Source of the DNA: an uncultured Eubacteriales bacterium
GTDB taxonomy: Bacteria; Bacillota; Clostridia; Oscillospirales; Acutalibacteraceae
Assembly (NCBI GenBank): GCA_900321515.1
Contig: ONWI01000171.1
Span: forward strand, 1-19,354
DNA length: 19,354 bases
Direction: 5' to 3'
The number at the start of each line of letters is the position of its first letter. Positions within the stretch are counted from its first letter, which is position 1. Below are positions 1 to 6,458 of the stretch, piece by piece. The notes under the pieces are model-generated. The model made no database searches. It was not told the origin of the DNA and worked only from the letters and a program-made list of their open reading frames with translations. The position numbers and the translations under genes are program-made.

Positions 1-1494
1 CTCAATATCAAGCTCCGCATCGGACACAGAGCGGAATTCCTTCTCCTTGTAGTCGCGCATGGCTTTGAGCGCGAATTCGTCGATTTCGTCGGTGAGATAA
101 AGGATTTCATACCCCTTATCACGCAGCAATTCGGTCTGGGGAAGCATATCAAGCTTGGCGGTGGATTCGCCGCAGGCGTAATAGATATACTTCTGATTTT
201 CTCTCATTCTGCCGACATATTCTTCAAGCGTAACGGGCTTTTTCTCAGAGGAAGAATAATAAACCAGCAGATCCTGCAGCAGATCTTTCTTCATGCCGTA
301 AGAACTGTAAATGCCGAACTTGATCTGCATTCCGAAATTCTTAAAGAATGCTTCGTACTTTTCGCGGTCATTCTTTTGCATATTGAGCAGTTCGGACTTG
401 ATTTTCTTTTCAAGACTCGCGGCAATGGATTTGAGCTGACGGTCATGCTGAAGCATTTCGCGGCTGATGTTGAGCGAAAGGTCGGGCGAATCAACAAGAC
501 CCTTTACAAAGCTGAAATAATCAGGCAGCAGATCGGCACATTTCTCCATAATCATAACGCCGTTGCTGTAAAGCTGCAAACCCTTCTCGTAATCCTTGCT
601 GTAGTAATTGAAGGGCGTGCGGGCAGGAATAAACATCAGGGCGGTATACGTTGTCACACCTTCCACATTCTGATGAATGCAGCGCGCGGGATCCTCATAA
701 TCATTGAATTTGTTCTTGTAGAATTCCTCATACTCATGCTCGGCAAGCTCCGCCTTGGTCTTTTTCCAGACGGGAATCATGCTGTTGAGCGTTTCGGTTT
801 CAATATAGGTGGCGTATTCCTTGTCGTCTTTTTCTTCGCCCTCTTCCCAGTCACGTGACTTTTCCACATCCATCGTGATGGGATAACGGATATAGTCGGA
901 ATACTTCTTCACCAAATTGCGCAGGCTGTAGGTTTCAAGGAATTCATCGTAGTTTTCGTCTTCAGTATTGTCCTTAATGAACAGAGTGATTTCGGTGCCG
1001 TGCTCAGCCTTCTGAGCGTCCTCAATGGTGTAGCCTTCTGCTCCGTCTGATTCCCATCGGAACGCGGCATCTCCGTAGGCTGACTTGGAAACAACCACAA
1101 TCTTTTTTGCCACCATGAACGCGGAATAGAATCCCACGCCGAACTGACCGATAATGTCAACATCATTTCCGAGATCATGCTCCTGCTTGAAGGCAAGTGA
1201 ACCGCTCTTGGCGATGGTTCCGAGATTGTCCTCCAGCTCTTCACGGGTCATTCCGCAGCCTTTGTCGCTGACAGTAAGTGTGCGTGCCTGCTTGTCAGGT
1301 GTGATTTTGATGGCAAGATCATCTCGGCTCAGACCCTCGTTGCCGGTCTGCATGGCGTTGTAATAGAGCTTGTCTGTCGCGTCGCTGGCATTGGAAATCA
1401 GCTCACGCAGGAAAATCTCCTTGTGGGTATAGATCGAATTGATCATCATATCAAGTAATCTTTTGGATTCGGCTTTAAATTCTTTCTTTTCCAT
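1..1494 (-). CDS. htpG: Molecular chaperone HtpG (Hsp90), C-terminus beyond window
   Basis: Cytosolic ATP-dependent dimeric Hsp90 chaperone. The minus-strand frame is open for exactly 498 codons from the ATG at 1494 to the window edge, so roughly the last fifth of a ~620-640 aa protein is missing. It begins MEKKEFKAESKRLLDMMINS. The GHKL ATPase motifs follow in order: ELISNASDATDK (ATP/Mg binding Asn), VSDKGCGMTREEL (the Asp-Gly box) and GQFGVGFYSAFMV (ATP lid and Gly box). The middle-domain signatures KGLVDSPDLSLNISREMLQ and NFGMQIKFGIY are also readable. An AAAGGA ribosome site lies just upstream. The gene is expressed from its own sigma-A promoter with a CIRCE operator in the leader, so HrcA heat-shock control is expected. 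Recognition as HtpG is secure; only the 3' end is unseen. Confidence 0.97.
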   Translation of the reverse strand, partial: MEKKEFKAESKRLLDMMINSIYTHKEIFLRELISNASDATDKLYYNAMQTGNEGLSRDDLAIKITPDKQARTLTVSDKGCGMTREELEDNLGTIAKSGSLAFKQEHDLGNDVDIIGQFGVGFYSAFMVAKKIVVVSKSAYGDAAFRWESDGAEGYTIEDAQKAEHGTEITLFIKDNTEDENYDEFLETYSLRNLVKKYSDYIRYPITMDVEKSRDWEEGEEKDDKEYATYIETETLNSMIPVWKKTKAELAEHEYEEFYKNKFNDYEDPARCIHQNVEGVTTYTALMFIPARTPFNYYSKDYEKGLQLYSNGVMIMEKCADLLPDYFSFVKGLVDSPDLSLNISREMLQHDRQLKSIAASLEKKIKSELLNMQKNDREKYEAFFKNFGMQIKFGIYSSYGMKKDLLQDLLVYYSSSEKKPVTLEEYVGRMRENQKYIYYACGESTAKLDMLPQTELLRDKGYEILYLTDEIDEFALKAMRDYKEKEFRSVSDAELDIE

Positions 1495-1522
1495 TTGTAT
1501 CATGTCCTTTCGTTTATTAGGA

Positions 1523-1549
1523 TTAGCACTCTCGTTTATCGAGTGCTAA
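1523..1549 (-). promoter_or_regulatory. CIRCE operator (HrcA binding site) of htpG
   Basis: Perfect match to the consensus TTAGCACTC-N9-GAGTGCTAA: arms at 1523-1531 and 1541-1549 with a 9-nt spacer. It lies 28 bases upstream of the htpG ATG and just downstream of the -10 box, so it falls at or near the transcript start. Bound HrcA would block initiation. CIRCE is best known on hrcA-grpE-dnaK and groESL; its use on htpG is less universal. Confidence 0.97.
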
Positions 1550-1564
1550 CTGATAACATGAATA

Positions 1565-1593
1565 ATAATAATACCTGTGGACCGTTATGTCAA
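1565..1593 (-). promoter_or_regulatory. Sigma-A promoter of htpG
   Basis: Read on the minus strand: -35 TTGACA (1588-1593), 17-nt spacer, -10 TATTAT (1565-1570). The -10 box lies about 15 bases upstream of CIRCE, the usual geometry for HrcA repression. The AT-rich TATTATTATTATT run would also allow shifted -10 boxes. Confidence 0.85.
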
Positions 1594-1630
1594 GAGGTCA
1601 ATTGTGAACTTTTTATTTTATGCGATTCTT

Positions 1631-1686
1631 GGCAAAACAAAAACCGCTCCCCCACGCCGACCTGTTCCGGCATGGAAGAACGGTTT
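1631..1686 (-). terminator. Rho-independent terminator of the QueG-like gene
   Basis: On the minus strand a 19-bp stem (arms 1668-1686 and 1641-1659) closes an 8-nt loop and is followed by a T-rich run (1631-1640). Each difference between the arms reads as a G-U pair in the minus-strand RNA. The same positions would be A-C mismatches in plus-strand RNA, so the hairpin works only for the gene ending at 1713. Confidence 0.88.
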
Positions 1687-1712
1687 GAAATATATGTACA
1701 TTGGATCAATCA

Positions 1713-2489
1713 TCAAAAATCATCCGGCAGCTTGCGGAATTTATCCTGTCCCAGACCGCCCATAGGCTTGTATCCCCCGTCGGATGTGTAAATTGAACCG
1801 GGAACAGTAGCCGCCTTGATGAACGGATGATCGTTTGCCGTGCCGATCTTGCTGTTGTAAGGGCAGACCTCACGGCAGGTATTGCAGCCCTTCACAGCCG
1901 CGCCCTGACGCAGCAGGAACGTATGTGAATTCTTGCAGTCACAGGACGACGCGTATTTCACACACTTTGCTTTGTCAAATCCGTTTTGCTCCGAGAGCGC
2001 TCCGGCGGGACATAAATTGATACACTTCTTGCAGTGGATACATTGGCTGGTTTCGTCCCCTGTCTCGGGAATAATCAGATCGGTAATGATGCTGCCGATA
2101 AAACAGAAAGAGCCATATTGAGGTGTGAGCAGCAGTCCGCTGTCTCCAATCGCGCCAAGACCGCACAGCGAAGCAGTGGTAACGTCCGGCAAAGGGGAAT
2201 CGTCAAGGAACCACTCAAATTTATACTCACTGAAGGCTTTGCGCAGCGCTATGCAGGTGAGTTCGAGCATCTGTGATGCCACCCGTCTCAGTCTGAACAC
2301 TTCGTTTGGTTCATCAAAAACAACGTCGACATTTGTCGGGAACACCACACATATTACCGACTCGGCGTGAGGAGGGATCCGTTTTTTGTTTTCACACTCA
2401 ATCAGCTTGTCCACAATATTGTCATATGAACAGACACCGAAATCGAAAAGGTTATTGGCGTTCATAATAAGACTGAGCATACCTGTCAT
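1713..2489 (-). CDS. QueG-like double [4Fe-4S] cluster protein, short form
   Basis: Related to epoxyqueuosine reductase QueG but only about 258 residues (QueG is usually 310-390). Two ferredoxin-like clusters are visible, counted from the ATG at 2489. One is CIHCKKCINLCPAGAL (Cys 150, 153, 156, 160). The other is GCNTCREVCPYN (Cys 202, 205, 209), preceded by KCVKY (Cys 176), which matches the QueG 'RCISY' element. DDSPLPD and LCGLGAIGDSGLLL correspond to the QueG active-site Asp segment and 'GLGWIGKNTLL'. The N-terminal domain is shortened and the C-terminal HEAT extension is absent. The frame stays open to a GTG at 2552, but that is almost on the predicted transcript start and lacks a ribosome site, so a start near 2489 is preferred. 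An AAAGG lies upstream at a long spacing. Substrate is unknown; tRNA queuosine maturation or a corrinoid/redox role are both possible. Confidence 0.8.
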   Translation of the reverse strand: MTGMLSLIMNANNLFDFGVCSYDNIVDKLIECENKKRIPPHAESVICVVFPTNVDVVFDEPNEVFRLRRVASQMLELTCIALRKAFSEYKFEWFLDDSPLPDVTTASLCGLGAIGDSGLLLTPQYGSFCFIGSIITDLIIPETGDETSQCIHCKKCINLCPAGALSEQNGFDKAKCVKYASSCDCKNSHTFLLRQGAAVKGCNTCREVCPYNSKIGTANDHPFIKAATVPGSIYTSDGGYKPMGGLGQDKFRKLPDDF

Positions 2490-2563
2490 AGCTTTACCGT
2501 TCACACCTTTCCACAATATGTTGTATAGTTTTCTACAGATTTGAAAAAACACTTTGTCTGTTT

Positions 2564-2592
2564 ATTGTATCACTTTTTAAATCAAATATCCA
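2564..2592 (-). promoter_or_regulatory. Probable promoter of the QueG-like gene
   Basis: Minus strand: extended -10 TGATACAAT (hexamer 2564-2569), with TGGATA (2587-2592) as a 4/6 -35 box at 17-nt spacing. Predicted initiation is about 2557, which argues against translation starting at 2552. Confidence 0.5.
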
Positions 2593-2616
2593 GCGGTTTT
2601 ATATATAAAATTGCTA

Positions 2617-2645
2617 TAGACAAATTAGTGATTTTGTTGTATTAT
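2617..2645 (+). promoter_or_regulatory. Promoter of the DUF3221-like lipoprotein gene
   Basis: TAGACA (2617-2622), 17-nt spacer, TATTAT (2640-2645) in an AT-rich intergenic stretch. It diverges from the QueG-like gene promoter. It may also serve glyS downstream, since no terminator separates the two genes. Confidence 0.65.
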
Positions 2646-2718
2646 ATTGAATAAGTATATTCATCAAAAAATAAGCCATATGAAAATAGCAAATTAAACG
2701 CAAAGGAGGTTAATTGTC

Positions 2719-3486
2719 ATGAAAAAACTGATAAAAGTCACGGCAGCCGTTATCGTGATGCTGACACTTATGAGCGGATGCGGCAGCGGCATAAATGACC
2801 CTGATCAGCCTCCGCTTGCCAGCAACTCGGTCATTGTCGCGGACGATTCCATTCCGGAAGGTATTTCCCCCAACATCACCGGTGTGATCACCGGCACTTG
2901 CGAAGTGCGGGACGGCATTATGATACTGGTCGAGATACCCGACGCAAAAAACACCTATTCCGAAAACAGATATTACGTCACCGTCACAGGCAAAACCGTA
3001 ATTCAGGACGAGAATAAAAAACGCAGCGAAAGCTATTGTGAACTTACTCCGGGGAATACGGTTTCCGTATGGTTCACAGGAACCTCCACAGGCACAATGC
3101 CCGAATACGCAGTCGCTCAGGGCGTGCGCATTACATCCAGGGTCGAGGATCTGCTGATGACGGTGCATCATGGGGAAAGTGTCATTATGGCGTCTCCCAC
3201 TGCCGGAGAAGTTACTTCCACCGATGTGAAGCCTCTGCTTTACGGGTCTTATCTGATCACCGACGGCAACGGAAATTTGGATCTTTGCTTTGCAAAAGCG
3301 CCTGCCAGTATAGTGGCTTCCGCTTTTTCGCTAAAAACCGGAGAAACCATTTTTCTTACCACCGACTCCGGTATCAGCGAGCTGGAACTCCCCGGCACTC
3401 TTGAAAGCGGAGAATACCTCGTAACGGTGAAGGCGGAATACGATGACAGCGAGGATTATTATGTATTCACTTTAAGCATACGTTAA
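2719..3486 (+). CDS. Lipoprotein with DUF3221/YobA-like domain
   Basis: A 255-aa secreted lipoprotein of unknown role. The N-terminus has a charged MKK, a hydrophobic stretch and lipobox LMSGC with lipidated Cys21, followed by a polar linker. Residues ~50-140 read like a small OB-fold-type DUF3221/YobA domain: an initial ITGTCEVRDG strand, a central YYVTVTGKTV, and the closing VSVWFTG...MPEYAVAQGVRIT, which matches the family's 'V.VWF.G....YPA.A.A..I' pattern. Residues ~150-255 look like a beta-rich, Ig-like module ending in a YLVTVKAEYDDS strand. The ribosome site AAAGGAGG lies 9 nt before the ATG. The gap to glyS is 77 nt. The DUF3221 assignment is from memory of the pattern and is moderate; surface location is well supported. 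Confidence 0.8.
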   Translation: MKKLIKVTAAVIVMLTLMSGCGSGINDPDQPPLASNSVIVADDSIPEGISPNITGVITGTCEVRDGIMILVEIPDAKNTYSENRYYVTVTGKTVIQDENKKRSESYCELTPGNTVSVWFTGTSTGTMPEYAVAQGVRITSRVEDLLMTVHHGESVIMASPTAGEVTSTDVKPLLYGSYLITDGNGNLDLCFAKAPASIVASAFSLKTGETIFLTTDSGISELELPGTLESGEYLVTVKAEYDDSEDYYVFTLSIR

Positions 3487-3563
3487 TTGCACTTCACAGA
3501 TTCCGGTCGGTTTATGCCGTTCCGTATATTATATTTCACCCAACCAAGAAGGAATGATTCTAA

Positions 3564-4964
3564 ATGAAAAACACCGAAAAAGTAATGGACAAAATTGTTG
3601 CTCTCTGTAAAAGCAGAGGCTTTGTATATCCCGGCTCCGAGATTTACGGCGGTCTTTCCAACACATGGGACTACGGCCCGCTCGGTATGCAGCTCAAAAA
3701 CAACATTAAAAACGCATGGCTCAAAAAGTTCGTACAACAGAATAAGTATAATGTAGGTCTGGATTCGGCTATTCTGATGAATCCTCAGACTTGGGTTGCT
3801 TCGGGACATCTCGGCGGCTTTTCCGACCCTCTGATGGACTGCAAGGAATGCAAGACACGTCACAGAGCTGACAACCTCATCGAGGACTTCGACGGCACCA
3901 ACGTCGCCGGCTGGACAAACGAACAGCTTGTGGATTACATCAGGGAAAAGCAGATTCCCTGCCCCAACTGCGGCAAGCACAATTTCTCCGACATCAGACA
4001 GTTCAACCTGATGTTCAAGACATTCCAGGGCGTCACCGAGGACACCAAGAGCGAGCTTTATCTCCGTCCCGAGACCGCACAGGGCATTTTTGTCAACTTC
4101 GCGAACATTCAGCGCACCACACGCCGCAAGGTACCGTTCGGCGTGGCTCAGATCGGCAAGTCGTTCCGCAACGAGATCACCCCGAAAAACTTCATCTTCC
4201 GTGTACGCGAATTTGAGCAGATGGAGCTTGAATTCTTCTGCAAGCCCGGCACCGACCTCGAATGGTTTGAGTACTGGCGCGCCTTCTGCCGCGACTGGCT
4301 CTATTCGCTCAATATCAAGGAAGAGAACCTGCGCCTGCGTGACCATTCCAAGGAGGAGCTGTGCTTCTACTCCAAGGCGACCACTGACTTTGAGTACCTC
4401 TTCCCCTTCGGCTGGGGCGAACTGTGGGGCGTAGCGGACAGAACCGATTACGACCTGACCCAGCACATCAATACCAGCGGCAAGAGCCTGGAATACTTCG
4501 ACCCCACCACCAATGAAAAATACATTCCTTATGTAATCGAGCCGTCGCTCGGCGTGGAACGTCTCTTCCTCGCCCTTATCACCGAGGCTTACGACGAGGA
4601 AACAGTGGACGAGGCAAAGAACGACGTCCGCGTGGTACTCAGACTCCATCCGGCGCTCGCACCGTTCAAGGCTGCCGTTTTGCCGCTGTCCAAGAAGCTC
4701 ACTCCCGCCGCCGAAGAAATCTATACTGAGCTTGCCAAGGACTTCATGGTTGATTTCGACGACACCGGCTCTATCGGCAAGAGATACCGCCGCGAGGATG
4801 AAATCGGCACTCCCTTCTGCATCACAGTGGATTTCCAGACTGTCGGCGATGACAAGACTCCCGCAGATCACTGCGTAACCGTCCGCGACCGCGACACCAT
4901 GGAACAGGTTCGCATTCCGATAGATCAGCTCAGAAACTACATTGCGGAAAAGATCGAGTTTTAA
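3564..4964 (+). CDS. glyS: Glycyl-tRNA synthetase, homodimeric class IIa type
   Basis: Charges tRNA-Gly with glycine in the cytosol. At 466 aa it is the one-chain alpha2 GlyRS (eukaryote/Thermus/Mycoplasma-like), not the alpha-beta GlyQ/GlyS form. Visible signatures: SRGFVYPGSEIYGG (19-30) and WDYGPLG (35-41), a Zn-type knuckle CKEC (93-96) with CPNC (133-136), RPETAQGIF (168-176), motif 2 with FRNEITPKNFIFRVREFEQ (201-219), motif 3 EPSLGVERL (326-334), and a C-terminal anticodon-binding domain (~365-466). An AAGGA lies about 10 nt before the ATG. The 77-nt leader is too short for a glycine T-box, which commonly controls glyQS in Firmicutes, so that regulation is not visible here. A strong terminator follows directly. 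Confidence 0.97.
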   Translation: MKNTEKVMDKIVALCKSRGFVYPGSEIYGGLSNTWDYGPLGMQLKNNIKNAWLKKFVQQNKYNVGLDSAILMNPQTWVASGHLGGFSDPLMDCKECKTRHRADNLIEDFDGTNVAGWTNEQLVDYIREKQIPCPNCGKHNFSDIRQFNLMFKTFQGVTEDTKSELYLRPETAQGIFVNFANIQRTTRRKVPFGVAQIGKSFRNEITPKNFIFRVREFEQMELEFFCKPGTDLEWFEYWRAFCRDWLYSLNIKEENLRLRDHSKEELCFYSKATTDFEYLFPFGWGELWGVADRTDYDLTQHINTSGKSLEYFDPTTNEKYIPYVIEPSLGVERLFLALITEAYDEETVDEAKNDVRVVLRLHPALAPFKAAVLPLSKKLTPAAEEIYTELAKDFMVDFDDTGSIGKRYRREDEIGTPFCITVDFQTVGDDKTPADHCVTVRDRDTMEQVRIPIDQLRNYIAEKIEF

Positions 4965-4983
4965 CTTAAATTACAATTACAAA

Positions 4984-5028
4984 GCCCGCGGTTTGAACAT
5001 TTATCATACAAGCCGCGGGCATTTTTTT
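4984..5028 (+). terminator. Terminator after glyS
   Basis: An 8-bp GC-rich stem, GCCCGCGG (4984-4991) with CCGCGGGC (5013-5020), encloses a 21-nt loop and is followed by seven T residues (5022-5028). It ends the lipoprotein/glyS transcript just before the next promoter. Confidence 0.92.
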
Positions 5029-5092
5029 ATGAAGTTAACTTTCTGTTCCATAAAATTATTTTGAAAATTTCTTCTGAATCCCTTATCGTTTG

Positions 5093-5120
5093 TTGACATT
5101 ATTTGTGTGTGTGGTATAAT
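5093..5120 (+). promoter_or_regulatory. Consensus promoter of the GT/lipoprotein/rSAM/flippase unit
   Basis: TTGACA (5093-5098), 16-nt GT-rich spacer, TATAAT (5115-5120): both hexamers match consensus exactly. It implies a leader of about 70 nt before the ATG at 5197. It also rules out the in-frame ATG at 5107, which lies between the two boxes. No operator-like repeat is evident. Confidence 0.9.
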
Positions 5121-5196
5121 TAGTTTGAAAGGTTGTTACACTTTATCATACAATCTTGTAAAAAGCCAACGCATTGAACGGAGGATAAATTCAGAT

Positions 5197-6150
5197 ATGA
5201 ATATTCATGTAATCGGCACGGTAAACGGCGAGGTCAACGAGGGCATGAGAAACATCGCCACTCACATCTCCCACGCCTTTGAGAAGGAACATACAGTTAT
5301 CTACTCGGGACTGAGACAGCTGCCTAAGATCATCTTTGATTCAAAGAAGGCTGACATAACCTTCATATTTGCGTGGGCTGACAAGCGGATATATGAGTTT
5401 ATCAGGGCCGTATCGGCGTTATGTCCGAATGTGTGGGTCGCGCTCGTGCAGAAGCCTTCCGATGAATTCCTCGGACTCACCCGGGAAAAGCCTCTGGATT
5501 GCAGCTACCTTTACATCTTTGAAGACGATGTGAAAGGACTTACGGTTGCCGAGGGCAGAATGCTCAGGCGTTTTTCCGTGGGAATCAATACCGATAAATT
5601 CCTCCCTCCCGCAGACGTTGACACCGGGGAATTAAAAGAGAAATACGGCTTTGATCCCGAAAAGCCGCTTGTGCTGCATGTCGGGCACTGTTCAGGCGGC
5701 AGAGGACTGGAGGATTTTCTCAGCATAAAGAGCGCGCAGCGGCTCATAATAGCCAGCGGTATGTTTGAGGACGAAGCGCTTGTCAAGGCGCTCGAGGACG
5801 ACGGCGTTATTATTATGTCCGGATATCTTGAAAATGTTGAGGAAATATTCCAGATGTCGGACGCATATCTCTTCCCGACAAGAAGCACCGATAATGTAAT
5901 AAGCATTCCGCTTTCCGTAATGGAGGCGCTTGCCTGCGGCGTTCCGGTAATCGGCTACCGTTCATTTGATAATCTGAGCGGAATAAGCTGCAACGACGGC
6001 GCGGTAACATTCATAGATTCGCCGGAAGAGATCGACGGCGTTCTTCCGGCGGTCGTGGCGAAAAAGTCAAGGGAGTCCATGCTGAAAGACACAGGCTCAT
6101 GGGACGACACCGCTTCCGAGATTCTGCGAATCGTCTCGGAAGAAGCATAA
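5197..6150 (+). CDS. GT-B fold glycosyltransferase (GT4-like)
   Basis: A 317-aa cytosolic or membrane-associated sugar transferase. The C-terminal nucleotide-sugar domain is clear: LVLHVGHCSGGRGLEDF (158-174) is the phosphate-binding strand-loop with Arg169 at the usual basic position, GVIIMSGYLENVEEIFQMSD (203-222) is the 'v.f.G.v....l...' segment, and SIPLSVMEALACGVPVI (236-252) is the GT4 donor loop. Glu243 is the second acid of the EX7E motif; the first is Ile235 here, so the motif is incomplete. The N-terminal acceptor domain (1-130) is short and divergent. GGAGG at 5180-5184 supports the ATG at 5197. It is the first gene of a unit that continues, after 72 nt without a terminator, into the small lipoprotein. 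Donor and acceptor sugars cannot be told from sequence. Confidence 0.85.
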   Translation: MNIHVIGTVNGEVNEGMRNIATHISHAFEKEHTVIYSGLRQLPKIIFDSKKADITFIFAWADKRIYEFIRAVSALCPNVWVALVQKPSDEFLGLTREKPLDCSYLYIFEDDVKGLTVAEGRMLRRFSVGINTDKFLPPADVDTGELKEKYGFDPEKPLVLHVGHCSGGRGLEDFLSIKSAQRLIIASGMFEDEALVKALEDDGVIIMSGYLENVEEIFQMSDAYLFPTRSTDNVISIPLSVMEALACGVPVIGYRSFDNLSGISCNDGAVTFIDSPEEIDGVLPAVVAKKSRESMLKDTGSWDDTASEILRIVSEEA

Positions 6151-6222
6151 TCTGTCCTTTGCAAATCAACTGTATACCATATTACAAACTGTTGTGAATT
6201 AATGTATCAGGAGGTCATTTAG

Positions 6223-6456
6223 ATGAAAAAAAGCAGAATACTGGCAGCCGCAATGGCTTCGATTGCCATGACCGGGGCTCTGTCCTCTTGCGGCAAGGAT
6301 GAAGTGTTTGAGTCGGAAAACAATACGAACGTCTGCGTTTACGGTCCGCCGCCCGCGTTCAGCGACGATAACGGGAACAGTTCTGCCGACGGACAGGAAT
6401 TCTTTGAAACAAGCTCGGCAGAGGATGAACAGGCAGCTGATTCACAGGGTAACTGA
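6223..6456 (+). CDS. Small YGPP-motif lipoprotein, candidate substrate of adjacent rSAM enzyme
   Basis: A 77-aa predicted lipoprotein: MKKSR, a hydrophobic signal (6-20) and lipobox ALSSC with lipidated Cys23. The mature chain of about 55 residues is acidic (Asp/Glu/Ser) and low in complexity, apart from one distinctive core at residues 36-46, NVCVYGPPPAF, with a second Cys at 38 and Tyr40-Gly41-Pro42-Pro43-Pro44. The C-terminus is a plain acidic tail. A strong AGGAGG (6209-6214) sits 8 nt before the ATG. The stop codon is two bases before the radical SAM/SPASM gene, indicating coupled expression. Bacteroidales 'radical SAM-associated putative lipoproteins' (as I recall TIGR04134) carry a comparable YGxP-type motif near the processed N-terminus. 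That the YGPPP core is modified is inference. Otherwise the protein would be an unmodified surface lipopeptide. Confidence 0.82.
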   Translation: MKKSRILAAAMASIAMTGALSSCGKDEVFESENNTNVCVYGPPPAFSDDNGNSSADGQEFFETSSAEDEQAADSQGN

Positions 6457-6458
6457 CA

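Noticed and set aside
376..858. 160-codon plus-strand open frame
   Set aside because: It is antisense to htpG, whose reading frame is continuous and carries all Hsp90 motifs.
3483..4871. Long (462-codon) open frame on the minus strand opposite glyS
   Set aside because: It lies wholly antisense to a fully recognisable glycyl-tRNA synthetase, has no family features and no ribosome site. Such shadows are common over GC-rich-third-position genes.
5107..5196. N-terminal extension of the glycosyltransferase by 30 residues
   Set aside because: The ATG at 5107 sits between the -35 and -10 boxes of a consensus promoter and has no ribosome site. GGAGG supports 5197.
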